Source of the DNA: UBA1444 sp964521625
Lineage (GTDB): Bacteria > Bacillota > Negativicutes > UBA1444
NCBI GenBank assembly: GCA_964521625.1
Contig: CAZFSM010000010.1
Location: 68,979-132,978, forward strand
Length of the DNA stretch: 64,000 nucleotides
Reading direction: 5' to 3'
The translations under genes were made by a program, and so were the position numbers. Of this stretch, positions 16,512 to 24,872 are shown in pieces (the stretch's first letter is position 1; each line of letters starts with the position of its first letter). The notes under the pieces were generated by a model. The model saw only the letters and a list, made by a program, of their open reading frames with translations. It did no database searches and had not been told where the DNA came from.

Positions 16512-16520
16512 TGATATAAT
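16512..16520 (+). promoter_or_regulatory. Extended -10 promoter inside the nucleoside transport operon
   Basis: TGATATAAT in the binding-protein/ATPase gap is an exact extended -10 element. No convincing -35 lies 17 bases upstream. It could supply the ATPase and permeases independently of the binding protein. Confidence 0.4.
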
Positions 16521-16540
16521 AGAAAAAATTAATGGCAAGA

Positions 16541-16561
16541 GCCGGAAGGAACACTTCCGGC
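16541..16561 (+). other. Intergenic hairpin between binding-protein and ATPase genes
   Basis: GCCGGAAG, five-base loop, CTTCCGGC: a perfect 8-bp stem with no T-run after it. Hairpins here commonly stabilise or limit the upstream mRNA so that the binding protein is made in excess over the membrane parts. Confidence 0.5.
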
Positions 16562-16589
16562 GCTTCGCCTTTCTGGAGCGAGCTGAAAG

Positions 16590-18134
16590 ATGAAACAACC
16601 GCTGGTGCAGATGCGGGGCATAGTTAAAAAATTCCCCGGCGTGGTGGCAAACAATCAAGTCGATCTTGATTTGTTTGCCGGGGAGATTCACGCGCTGCTC
16701 GGAGAAAACGGCTCCGGCAAGAGCACGATTATGTCCGTTTTGGCAGGTCTTTATAAACCGGATGCTGGAGAAATATTGATTGAGGGATCGGCTGCTTCCT
16801 TCGCTTCGCCGCGGGATGCGATTGAAGCCGGGATCGGCATGGTTCATCAGCATTTTAAGCTGGTGGAGCCTTTTACGGTGGCGCAAAATATTCAGTTGGG
16901 CGAACGTAATGGCACATTTTTGCTGTCCGATGCGGCGATTCGTCAAGAAATCAAAGAGTTTGAAGCTCGCTTTGGACTTGCGGTAAATCCGGACTCACCG
17001 GTTTGGCAACTTTCCGTTGGGGAAAAACAACGGGTGGAGATTGTCCGGATGCTGTATCGGGGCTCCCGGGTGTTGATTCTAGATGAACCGACCGCCGTTT
17101 TGACGCCGCAGGAGACAGCGGAGTTGTTTGTGAATATGAAGAAAATGGCGGCTGCCGGCTGTGCGGTCGTCTTTATCACACATAAAATGAATGAGGTTCA
17201 GGAAGTCGCTGACCGGGTCACCGTATTACGCGGCGGCAAGGTCAGCGGGACCATGTTGTGCCGGGATGTGCATGCGCAGGAACTTGTTTGGTTGATGGTC
17301 GGGCGAGAAATCGTATTGAATTCGGAGCGTTGCGCCAAGGGCCTTTGCGGCGGTGAAATTGCTGCGATGCTCGGTGTCGATGCGCAAAACGACTCAGGAC
17401 GCCCCGGCTTATCCGAGGTCGCGTTGTCGCTGCGAGCTGGTCAAATTTTCGGTATCGCCGGAGTGGCTGGCAATGGACAGAAAGAGCTGGCAGAGGTCCT
17501 GACCGGACTACGCTCCATTACAAAGGGATCGATTGCGTTTCTCGGCGAAACGGTAACTGGTATGTCACCGGCCGAACTGATTCAGAGAGGTATCAGTTAC
17601 GTACCGGAAGATCGACTGGGCATGGGCTTGGTTCCGAGTCTGGATGCGGTTGAAAACATGCTGCTGAAAAGCTATACGCATCCCGAGTATTCGCACGGTT
17701 GGCTGATCAATCGCAAAGCGGCGGAAGCCAAAACTGCCGCCATTGTTCAGCAATACAACGTAAAACTGGCAGGTCTGACGCAACCGGTACGCGCGATGTC
17801 CGGTGGCAACCTGCAAAAATTACTGCTCGCCCGAGAAATTTCCGAGCATCCAAAACTGATTATCGTCGTTTATCCTGCTCGCGGGCTGGATGTTGGCGCG
17901 ACTGAATCCATTCACAAGTTGCTGATGGAATTGCGGGACCAGGGAACAGCCATTCTGTTGATATCGGAAGACCTGGACGAATTGATGAAGTTGTCAGATC
18001 GGGTGGGCGTCATGTTCGGCGGCCGTATCGTCGGCAATTTCCCAATTGAAGAAGTTGACCTGGAAGAAGTAGGACTGCTGATGATGGGACTGTTCAGGCC
18101 AAAGGAGGAAAACATTCATGGCGATGGCCGTTAA
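16590..18134 (+). CDS. Purine nucleoside ABC transporter, double ATPase subunit
   Basis: 514 residues containing two ABC cassettes, as in NupA/YufO and RbsA-type proteins. Cassette one has GENGSGKST at about residue 38, LSVGEKQRVEI and ILDEPTAVLTP. Cassette two has the usual degenerate P-loop GVAGNGQKEL at about 290, MSGGNLQKLLLAREI, and a Walker B region VYPARGLDVGA. The first site is the likely hydrolysing one. It overlaps the first permease gene by 17 bases, so assembly is translationally coupled. Confidence 0.9.
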   Translation: MKQPLVQMRGIVKKFPGVVANNQVDLDLFAGEIHALLGENGSGKSTIMSVLAGLYKPDAGEILIEGSAASFASPRDAIEAGIGMVHQHFKLVEPFTVAQNIQLGERNGTFLLSDAAIRQEIKEFEARFGLAVNPDSPVWQLSVGEKQRVEIVRMLYRGSRVLILDEPTAVLTPQETAELFVNMKKMAAAGCAVVFITHKMNEVQEVADRVTVLRGGKVSGTMLCRDVHAQELVWLMVGREIVLNSERCAKGLCGGEIAAMLGVDAQNDSGRPGLSEVALSLRAGQIFGIAGVAGNGQKELAEVLTGLRSITKGSIAFLGETVTGMSPAELIQRGISYVPEDRLGMGLVPSLDAVENMLLKSYTHPEYSHGWLINRKAAEAKTAAIVQQYNVKLAGLTQPVRAMSGGNLQKLLLAREISEHPKLIIVVYPARGLDVGATESIHKLLMELRDQGTAILLISEDLDELMKLSDRVGVMFGGRIVGNFPIEEVDLEEVGLLMMGLFRPKEENIHGDGR

Positions 18135-19188
18135 ATTTGAAAAACGGTTAAACCCGTCCACTGCGATGAATGTCATCGTGCCATTACTTTCCATACTGGC
18201 GGCGTTTTTGGTTGGGGCGGTATTTTTGCTTCTGACGGATCGTGATCCGCTGGAAGTCTATAATGCCATGTTCAAAGGGGCGCTGGGTTCACAATATGGG
18301 TTGTCGGAAACAGTCGTGAAAGCGATTCCGTTGATGCTTTGTGCGCTAGGGATATCGGCGGCGTTTCGGATGCAACTTTGGAATATCGGCGCCGAAGGGC
18401 AGTTTTACATGGGGGCATTCGCGGCCAGTTGGTTGCCGTTGACGTTTCCACAAACCCCAATGTTGTTGATGCTGCCAGGCATGGTCGTGCTTGGCTGTAT
18501 CGGTGGTGGGCTTTGGGGATTGGTTCCGGCGATGTTGCGGGCCCGCTGGAAAGTGAATGAAATCATCACGACCCTGATGCTCAACTATGTAGCGATTTTA
18601 TGGGTCGATTTTCTGGTTTACGGTGCGTGGAAGGACCCCAAGGGATTCAATTTTCCGCTGTCGGCGAAATTTCCGGCTACAGCGGCATTGCCAACCTTTG
18701 GCGATTCGCGAATTCATGTTGGCTTAATCCTGGCAATCCTTTTGGCGGCAGCTTTTTGGTTGATCTTTGAGAAATCGCGCTGGGGTTTTGAAATTAAGGT
18801 AATTGGTGCTAGTGAACAGGCGGCTCGCTATGCCGGCATGAACATCCATCGCAATATTTATTGGGTGATGCTGCTGTCTGGCGCTGTGTGCGGACTGGCA
18901 GGCATGGCCGAAGTCAGCGGGATTGTCGGTCGGTTACAACCGAACCTAAGTCCTGGTTATGGGTATACCGCGATTATTGTTGCCTGGCTGAGCAAGCTGA
19001 ATCCGGCGGCGATATTAGTCGTATCCGTATTATTCGGCGCATTGCAGGTCGGTGGCTTTTTTGTCCAGACGATGGGCGTACCGGCTTCGGTGGCATCCAT
19101 GCTGCAAGGCGCAGTTTTGTTCTTTGTGGTTGGCGGCGAGTTTTTGACTCAATACAGGGTTGTTATTAACCGGAAAGAGGTGGCGTGA
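18118..19188 (+). CDS. Nucleoside ABC transporter permease 1
   Basis: 356 residues, about eight to nine hydrophobic helices, BPD_transp_2 family (NupB/YufP type). Characteristic stretches are FRMQLWNIGAEGQFYMGAF, ARWKVNEIITTLMLNYVA and GASEQAARYAGMNIHRNIYW. Start at the ATG 18118 behind AAGGAGG. The stop codon overlaps the next start as TGATG, and the two permeases form a heterodimeric channel. Confidence 0.9.
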   Translation: MAMAVKFEKRLNPSTAMNVIVPLLSILAAFLVGAVFLLLTDRDPLEVYNAMFKGALGSQYGLSETVVKAIPLMLCALGISAAFRMQLWNIGAEGQFYMGAFAASWLPLTFPQTPMLLMLPGMVVLGCIGGGLWGLVPAMLRARWKVNEIITTLMLNYVAILWVDFLVYGAWKDPKGFNFPLSAKFPATAALPTFGDSRIHVGLILAILLAAAFWLIFEKSRWGFEIKVIGASEQAARYAGMNIHRNIYWVMLLSGAVCGLAGMAEVSGIVGRLQPNLSPGYGYTAIIVAWLSKLNPAAILVVSVLFGALQVGGFFVQTMGVPASVASMLQGAVLFFVVGGEFLTQYRVVINRKEVA

Positions 19189-20120
19189 TGGGAGAACAAG
19201 CGTTTTTCATCGCGATTCTCTCTTCGGCGTTAGTCGCCGGCACCCCGATTCTATTTGCTGCACTGGGCGAATTGATGACCGAACGGGCCGGAGTGACCAA
19301 TCTCGGCGTGGAAGGGATGATGCTGATTGGCGCTGTAGCCGGATTTATGACGGCGATAGTGACCGGCAACAGCTGGCTGGGACTGGTGGCGGCAATGCTA
19401 GCTGGCGGACTGATGGGACTGATTCATGCCGTGCTGACTGTTTCGTTGCGGGCGAATCAAGTTGTCAGTGGGTTGGCGTTAACTTTGTTTGGCACCGGAC
19501 TCAGTGGCTACCTGGGTAAAGGTTACATCGGCATTCCGGTTGCAGAACCATTCCGCAGCCTCCCATTACCGGTGCTTGGCGACATTCCGTTTCTTGGGCC
19601 GGTCTTGTTTCGTCATGATGTGCTGATTTACTTAAGCTGGGGCTTGGTGCTGGCGCTGTGGTTTTTCATTACTCGAACCCGGGCCGGTTTATATTTGCAG
19701 GCGGTTGGTGAAAACCCCGGCGCTGCAGATTCTCTGGGAATTCCCGTAGCGACCCTGCGTTATTTGTATGTGATTATCGGCGGCATGCTTTGCGGTGTTG
19801 GTGGTGCATACCTGTCACTGGCTTCGGCGCCCAGCTGGCTTGAGAACATGACGGCTGGCCGGGGCTGGATTGCAGTCGCGCTGGTGATTTTCGCCCTCTG
19901 GAAACCTGGCCGCGCCCTGGTGGGCTCGTATCTTTTCGGTGGTATTGACGCTCTTGGCTTCCATTTGCAGGCCGCTGGCGTGCATGTCTCCCATTTCTTC
20001 CTGCAAATGCTGCCCTATTTATTTACAATTGTTGTACTAACGGTGGTCATGGCCCGCCGCGGCGGTCGATTGGCGGCGCCAGGTTCATTGGGAATCCCCT
20101 ATGACCGGGAACAACGATAA
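19188..20120 (+). CDS. Nucleoside ABC transporter permease 2
   Basis: 310 residues, BPD_transp_2 family (NupC/YufQ type). The signature TERAGVTNLGVEGMMLIGA near residue 30 and SLRANQVVSGLALTLFGTG are diagnostic. The ATG at 19188 is preferred over the adjacent GTG because AGAGG lies seven bases upstream. The C-terminal helix ends in a basic tail. It completes the importer; the purine salvage enzyme follows after 23 bases. Confidence 0.9.
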   Translation: MGEQAFFIAILSSALVAGTPILFAALGELMTERAGVTNLGVEGMMLIGAVAGFMTAIVTGNSWLGLVAAMLAGGLMGLIHAVLTVSLRANQVVSGLALTLFGTGLSGYLGKGYIGIPVAEPFRSLPLPVLGDIPFLGPVLFRHDVLIYLSWGLVLALWFFITRTRAGLYLQAVGENPGAADSLGIPVATLRYLYVIIGGMLCGVGGAYLSLASAPSWLENMTAGRGWIAVALVIFALWKPGRALVGSYLFGGIDALGFHLQAAGVHVSHFFLQMLPYLFTIVVLTVVMARRGGRLAAPGSLGIPYDREQR

Positions 20121-20143
20121 CCATAACAGATAAGGAGAACCAG

Positions 20144-20737
20144 GTGAAAGAGTTAGAAAATCGGATTTTAGCCGATGGGCAAGTGATCGGCAACAATATT
20201 TTGAAGGTGGATGCATTTCTCAATCATCAGATCGATCCCGAGTTCATCCTGCGTATCGGCGGCGAACTGGCCCGGCGCTTCAAGGATGAAGGCATTACGA
20301 AAGTGCTGACGGTCGAGGCTTCGGGGATTGCTGTCGCGATGGCGGCCGCCCTGGCGTTGAAAGTGCCGGTGGTCTTTGCCAAAAAGAAGCAGGCTTTGAC
20401 GCAGGAAGGCGATGTGTACGCGGCGCCGGTCTTTTCCTTTACTCGCAAGGAGCATTTGGAGATTACTGTGGCCCGTTGCTTTCTATCCCCGACCGATGTG
20501 GTGCTGATCATTGATGACTTTCTGGCGCATGGCGAAGCCTTGAACGGCCTGATCGCCCTGGTTGAGCAGGCGGGCGGCAAATTGGCCGGTGCGGGGATTG
20601 TGATAGAAAAACGATTCCAACATGGCGGCGAACAGATTCGTAAGCGTGGCGTGCGGGTTGAAGCGCTGGCGGCGATTGAGCGAATGAAGCCAGGCGAACT
20701 GATTTTCGCAGTAGATGAGCATGAAGTAACGAGGTAG
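20144..20737 (+). CDS. xpt: Xanthine phosphoribosyltransferase
   Basis: 197 residues from a GTG behind AAGGAGAACCAG. It matches Bacillus Xpt throughout: LKVDAFLNHQIDPEFILRIG, EASGIAVAMAAALALKVP, VFAKKKQALTQ, and the PRPP-binding loop VLIIDDFLAHGEALNG. It converts xanthine plus PRPP to XMP in the cytoplasm. As last gene of the nucleoside uptake operon it links import to purine salvage. In many Firmicutes xpt sits behind a purine riboswitch; I see none here, neither at this gene nor upstream of the binding-protein gene. Confidence 0.93.
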   Translation: MKELENRILADGQVIGNNILKVDAFLNHQIDPEFILRIGGELARRFKDEGITKVLTVEASGIAVAMAAALALKVPVVFAKKKQALTQEGDVYAAPVFSFTRKEHLEITVARCFLSPTDVVLIIDDFLAHGEALNGLIALVEQAGGKLAGAGIVIEKRFQHGGEQIRKRGVRVEALAAIERMKPGELIFAVDEHEVTR

Positions 20738-20753
20738 ATGGGTAAAGCAGTCG

Positions 20754-20782
20754 AAATCCCGGTCAAGCGACCGGGATTTTCC
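20754..20782 (+). terminator. Rho-independent terminator after xpt
   Basis: Perfect 11-bp stem (20754-20764 with 20769-20779), loop AAGC, then TTCC. It closes the nucleoside operon. Confidence 0.7.
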
Positions 20783-20868
20783 ACGTGCCACATTGTTCAG
20801 GCAAAGGGTTTTAGGCTGATTCTGTGGAATAAAAATAAAGTTGTGTTATTAAAAGGAGGGTACTGTCC

Positions 20869-21462
20869 ATGAAACTGGTAAAATCATTCAGCTTGTTGAT
20901 GATACTGTTGCTGTTGGCGATGGGGACCACCGCTTGTGCGGCGGCTAAGCCGGAAGGAAGAATCATCCGGGGGAATCCGTCAGCACCGTTGACGATCGTG
21001 GAATTTACTGATTTCCAATGTCCCTATTGCTCCAACGGGGCTCGTACCGTCAGTGCGATGATGGCGAAATACGAAGGAAAAGTAAACTTGGTTGTGAAGC
21101 ACTATCCTCTGCCATTTCATCTTGCAGCGCTGCCGGCCGCCTTATATTTCGAGGCGATTGCCCTGCAAAGTCCGGATAAAGCCTGGCAGTTTTATGACGC
21201 GGTGTTTGCTAACGCCAGGCAATTGGTTGATGGCGAAGAGTTCCTGAAGGCAATGGCAATTAGTGTCGGCGCTGATATGACACGGTTGGAGAAAGATGCC
21301 CGCAGTCCGGAAATTTACAAAAAAATCGCCGCGGACAAACAAGAGTTTGAACAAGCAAAATATGATGGCGTGCCAGTGTTTATCATTAATGGCAAGGTTC
21401 TGGTTGGTGCTCAGCCGCCACAGAAGTTCATTGAAGCGATTGATGCGGCGTTGAAGAAATAG
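20869..21462 (+). CDS. Exported DsbA-like thiol oxidoreductase
   Basis: 197 residues behind AAAGGAGGG. An N-terminal export signal (LLMILLLLAMGTTACA) is followed by a thioredoxin fold with a DsbA/BdbD-type CPYC active site (EFTDFQCPYCSNGARTV, about residue 52), a helical insertion, and the cis-Pro loop GVPVFIINGKVLVGAQ. The Cys of TTAC could be lipidated, although the lipobox is atypical; signal peptidase I cleavage is the alternative. It would handle disulfides in the periplasm. No DsbB/VKOR partner is adjacent. Confidence 0.85.
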   Translation: MKLVKSFSLLMILLLLAMGTTACAAAKPEGRIIRGNPSAPLTIVEFTDFQCPYCSNGARTVSAMMAKYEGKVNLVVKHYPLPFHLAALPAALYFEAIALQSPDKAWQFYDAVFANARQLVDGEEFLKAMAISVGADMTRLEKDARSPEIYKKIAADKQEFEQAKYDGVPVFIINGKVLVGAQPPQKFIEAIDAALKK

Positions 21463-21474
21463 GGGATTGATATT

Positions 21475-22341
21475 TTGACCGGAACAGGCCTGGTGCTTTT
21501 AATCGTTGCTGCGACTGCATTTTCGACACTGGCCATTTTCATGAAGTTTGCCTTTATGGCCGGTGTCAATCTCACCACTCTGTTAGCATTTCGGTTTCTT
21601 TTTTCCGCGTTGTTCTGTTTTGCCGCGCTGGCCTTGCCCGGAAAAAGCATCATATTGCCCAAAGCGCAACGGTGGCCGGTTTTCCTGCTCGGGGGCGTGT
21701 TGCATGTTGCCGTCTCAACCTTTTATGCGATTTCAGTACATCGTTTGCCGGCATCGCTGACAGGACTGGTTTTTTACCTTTATCCGGCGATGGTGACCGT
21801 GCTCGCGGTTTTAGCCGGACAGGAAACATTGAACCGGTTTAAGTTGCTGGCACTGGTAGTCTGCTTCGCCGGCCTGCTGCAAGTCATGGGGGTTTCCTTT
21901 GGCGTAGCCTCATTGTCGGGACTGCTGTTCGGCGTAGCGGCGGCGTTTACGCAGGCCTGCCATGTATTGTTAAGCCATAGGATAATTGCCGAACTATCCC
22001 CGCTGCTGACAATCGGCTGGTCTGCCCTGGCAACTTCGGCTGCTTTCTTTTTATATGGCGTGTTGACCGACAGTCTGTTGTGGAATCTTACCTCCGCTGC
22101 CTGGGGTGCGATTCTTGGCACCGGTTTCTTCGCAAACTTTATTGGTATTGTCTGTTTTTTTGCCGGCATGAAACGAGTTGGTCCTTCGACAGCGTCAATC
22201 GTGATGAACCTTGAACCGGCGTTGACCATCGTGTTGTCGGTGCTGTTGCTGGCGGAAAGTTTTAGCTGGGGACAGGCGATCGGCGGCGGCGGAATTTTAC
22301 TTGGCCTTTATCTTTTGCAACGGAAGGAGTCTTCGCTATGA
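21475..22341 (+). CDS. EamA-family (DMT) exporter
   Basis: 288 residues from a TTG at 21475. Ten hydrophobic helices arranged as two EamA repeats; the second includes GPSTASIVMNLEPALTIVLS, a hallmark of drug/metabolite exporters of the RhaT/YdcZ superfamily. Its stop overlaps the threonine ammonia-lyase start (ATGA), so both are co-translated. Export of an amino acid or keto acid connected with threonine breakdown is a reasonable inference but is not shown. Confidence 0.82.
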   Translation: MTGTGLVLLIVAATAFSTLAIFMKFAFMAGVNLTTLLAFRFLFSALFCFAALALPGKSIILPKAQRWPVFLLGGVLHVAVSTFYAISVHRLPASLTGLVFYLYPAMVTVLAVLAGQETLNRFKLLALVVCFAGLLQVMGVSFGVASLSGLLFGVAAAFTQACHVLLSHRIIAELSPLLTIGWSALATSAAFFLYGVLTDSLLWNLTSAAWGAILGTGFFANFIGIVCFFAGMKRVGPSTASIVMNLEPALTIVLSVLLLAESFSWGQAIGGGGILLGLYLLQRKESSL

Positions 22342-23546
22342 ACAACCTGTCCATACAAGAGATCCGTGCCGCAGCTGCAGCGTTGCAGGGTGTGGCGCAT
22401 AATACCCCGCTTGATCGTAGTTCGACGTTCTCTAACATGGTTGGCGCGCCGGTTTATCTGAAACTGGAAAACTTGCAGAAGACGGGTTCATTTAAATTGC
22501 GTGGTGCGTATAATAAAATTCGTTTATTGGACAGGGCGGAAAAGAATCGCGGCGTGATCGCAGCTTCGGCGGGAAACCATGCCCAGGGCGTGGCCTACGC
22601 CGCTAGTCATGCCGGCATCCATTCCGTCATCGTCATGCCCGAAACTGCGCCGCTGTCGAAGGTCAGTGCGACGCGTGGTTATGGTGCGGAAGTGGTGCTG
22701 GCCGGTACTTCTTATGATGAAGCCTTTCTTAGGGCCAAAGAGTTGGAACTGGAACAGGGCCTGACTTTTGTCCATGCTTTTAATGATGATCAAGTCATGG
22801 CCGGGCAAGGTACGATCGGTCTTGAAATATTGTGCGATTTGCCGGAGCTGTCGACAGTGGTTGTTCCAATCGGTGGCGGTGGGCTGATTGCCGGAGTTGC
22901 GACTGCCATCAAGGCAATAGCGCCCCAGGTCAGGGTTGTCGGGGTTCAGGCAGCTGGCGCTGATGCAATGGCCCGTTCAAAACAGGTAGGCGTTTTGACA
23001 CCGACGGCGGGCGTGTCGACCATTGCAGATGGAATCGCGGTTAAGTCGCCGGGCGACAGGACGTTTGAAGTGATTCTGCAAGTAGTGGATGAAATTGTGA
23101 CCATTGATGATGAGGCCATTGCATCTGCAATTCTGATGTTGCTGGAACGGGGAAAACTGATGGTGGAAGGCGCAGGAGCTGTGGGATTGGCGGCTTTGTT
23201 GAACGGAAAAGTGGCGGCAACAGGACCGGTAGCCTGTATTATATCCGGCGGAAATATCGACGTAAATTTTATTGCCCGCATAATTGAACGCGGGTTGGTC
23301 AAAGCAGGCCGCCGCAGTATTATCACTACGCGAGTGCCGGATCGACCAGGGATGCTGCAAAAAATGCTTTCAGTTATTGCCGGCAGTAAGGGAAATGTAT
23401 TGCATGTTTATCATGATCGTCTCAACCATAGTGTTCCGCTCGGGCAGTGCGAAGTGCAAGTCAGCATGGAAACTCGTGACAAAGAACACACTACAGAAAT
23501 CATAGTTGCCTTGCAACAGGAAGGTTATTGTGTTGCGAAAAACTGA
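22338..23546 (+). CDS. Threonine ammonia-lyase (catabolic type with ACT domain)
   Basis: 402 residues. PLP-fold with the Schiff-base Lys in GSFKLRGAYNK (about residue 50), SAGNHAQGVAYAA, and the phosphate-binding loop PIGGGGLIAG. The C-terminal region at about 325-400 is a single ACT domain (TTRVPDRPGMLQKMLSVIAG), as in TdcB-like/biodegradative enzymes, unlike the double ACT of biosynthetic IlvA. It deaminates threonine (and often serine) to 2-oxobutyrate. Starts behind GGAAGGAG and overlaps the EamA exporter gene by four bases. Confidence 0.9.
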   Translation: MNNLSIQEIRAAAAALQGVAHNTPLDRSSTFSNMVGAPVYLKLENLQKTGSFKLRGAYNKIRLLDRAEKNRGVIAASAGNHAQGVAYAASHAGIHSVIVMPETAPLSKVSATRGYGAEVVLAGTSYDEAFLRAKELELEQGLTFVHAFNDDQVMAGQGTIGLEILCDLPELSTVVVPIGGGGLIAGVATAIKAIAPQVRVVGVQAAGADAMARSKQVGVLTPTAGVSTIADGIAVKSPGDRTFEVILQVVDEIVTIDDEAIASAILMLLERGKLMVEGAGAVGLAALLNGKVAATGPVACIISGGNIDVNFIARIIERGLVKAGRRSIITTRVPDRPGMLQKMLSVIAGSKGNVLHVYHDRLNHSVPLGQCEVQVSMETRDKEHTTEIIVALQQEGYCVAKN

Positions 23547-23569
23547 TATTGAAATAAAGGAAGTTTGCT

Positions 23570-24262
23570 GTGTTTTGGACCGGGCTTGAAGTAATTGGTA
23601 CGGTTGCCTTTGCCGCTGCCGGGGCATTGGTCGCCATCAAGAAGCGGCTGGATATTTTTGGTGTGGCAATGCTGGCGGTGACCACGGCAGTTGGCGGGGG
23701 TATTCTACGTGATACCCTGATTGGCAATATTCCGCCATTGGCATTTCGCAATCCACTGTTCATCTTTATCAGTCTGGCGATTGCCGGCTTGGTGTCAATT
23801 TTTGTTAAGCAAGTTGCCAGACAGCAGCGTCTGCTCAATTTTTGTGATGCACTGGGGCTCGGCGCATTTGCTGCGACTGGCGCCAGCTTGGCTCTGGCGC
23901 ATGACAGCGTGCTGCTCGTGGTCACGGTAGGGGTGATTACCGGTACGGGCGGCGGTGTGTTGCGGGATATTTTTGTCAGGGAGATTCCGCTGATTTTTCA
24001 CACAGAAATTTACGCAGTAGCTGCTGCGATCGGTGCAGCTTGCTTTTATGGCCTACAACAGTTGATGCCGGGCGATATGGCAATTTATCTTGCTTGTTTG
24101 ATCACTGTGGCAATTCGGTTGCTCAGTTTGCATTTCGGTTTCAATCTGCCTCGAGTCCGGGCCGAAAAATCGACATATAGAAAGGACCGGAGCCGTTTGG
24201 AATCGCGAGTGCTTGCAGAGACTGGCCGGTCTGCTGAAAAAAGTGTGGCAGACAAACGGTAG
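23570..24262 (+). CDS. TRIC-family (UPF0126/YadS-like) cation channel
   Basis: 230 residues from a GTG, with seven predicted helices built as two similar halves plus one. The repeated motifs are FAAAGALVAIKKRLDIFG with AVGGGILRDTLIGNIPP, and FAATGASLALAHDS with GTGGGVLRDIFVREIP. The GGGxxRD kinks are typical of prokaryotic TRIC channels, which conduct potassium. The C-terminal 35 residues are charged and cytoplasmic. Last gene before a strong terminator. Confidence 0.87.
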   Translation: MFWTGLEVIGTVAFAAAGALVAIKKRLDIFGVAMLAVTTAVGGGILRDTLIGNIPPLAFRNPLFIFISLAIAGLVSIFVKQVARQQRLLNFCDALGLGAFAATGASLALAHDSVLLVVTVGVITGTGGGVLRDIFVREIPLIFHTEIYAVAAAIGAACFYGLQQLMPGDMAIYLACLITVAIRLLSLHFGFNLPRVRAEKSTYRKDRSRLESRVLAETGRSAEKSVADKR

Positions 24263-24316
24263 CTCAGAAGTAATGGGCTTGTACAAGAGAAGGGATTATT
24301 ACTGGGTATTATGGCT

Positions 24317-24357
24317 AAAGGGACCGTTGTTCCGGACGGAGCAACGGTCCCTTTAGT
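24317..24357. terminator. Bidirectional terminator
   Basis: Perfect 13-bp stem (24317-24329 with 24342-24354) beginning with AAA and ending with TTT, 12-base loop. It separates the TRIC gene from the convergent DUF3100 unit. Confidence 0.75.
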
Positions 24358-24390
24358 ATTCTCAAGATGGAAGAATCGCGGGTTAGCGGG

Positions 24391-24870
24391 TTAGATAATG
24401 CCCTCGTATTTAAGAAGGAACTGCGCTACGATGGCGGCACAGAGGAAAGTTCCCGTGTACACGGCCAGCGCGACGACGACAATACGCCAGGACATGGTTT
24501 TGAATTTTTCCAGATCTTTGCCGAAAGACAGGCCAGCGAAAGCCAGGATCGGAGTCGCCAGCGCCAGAAAATCGACTTTTCCTGTGTAATAGCCGATTTC
24601 TTTGGCCCACGGCGATACCTGCGGCACGGTGGACAGTGTGGCAATCACCGAAACCCAGAATACCATCGGGAATTTGCCGGGAATATACTTAGAGCAAGCA
24701 ATGCCGATAATGGCAATTGCAAACATGATGCCATAGCCGGTGGCGGCTTCGGCTATGAATTGACCATAGCTGATATTTTTGCCCAGGGCTTCTTTGTAGC
24801 CGATGGTATTGCCAATAACTGAAATGACCCCCATGACAAGGAGAATCGCAATCGCTTCAGACCATTTCAT
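24391..24870 (-). CDS. Small membrane partner of the DUF3100 permease
   Basis: 159 residues, about five transmembrane helices and no soluble domain. Start at the ATG 24870 behind GGGGGAAAATAAGC. Notable stretches are GNTIGYKEALGKNISYG near the start and FAGLSFGKDLEKFKTMSWRI before the last helices, which resemble the crossover region of KdgT/LysO-type inverted-repeat transporters. The gene begins two bases after the DUF3100 stop codon. I infer that it forms the second half of a heteromeric transporter. An overlapping 363-residue reading frame that enters this gene from the DUF3100 region in another frame is a shadow. Confidence 0.7.
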   Translation of the reverse strand: MKWSEAIAILLVMGVISVIGNTIGYKEALGKNISYGQFIAEAATGYGIMFAIAIIGIACSKYIPGKFPMVFWVSVIATLSTVPQVSPWAKEIGYYTGKVDFLALATPILAFAGLSFGKDLEKFKTMSWRIVVVALAVYTGTFLCAAIVAQFLLKYEGII

Positions 24871-24872
24871 GC

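Noticed and set aside
15432..16946. 504-codon minus-strand open frame opposite the BMP lipoprotein and ATPase genes
   Set aside because: Composition is typical of an antisense shadow (His/Arg/Phe-rich), no ribosome binding site, and the plus strand holds two clear genes.
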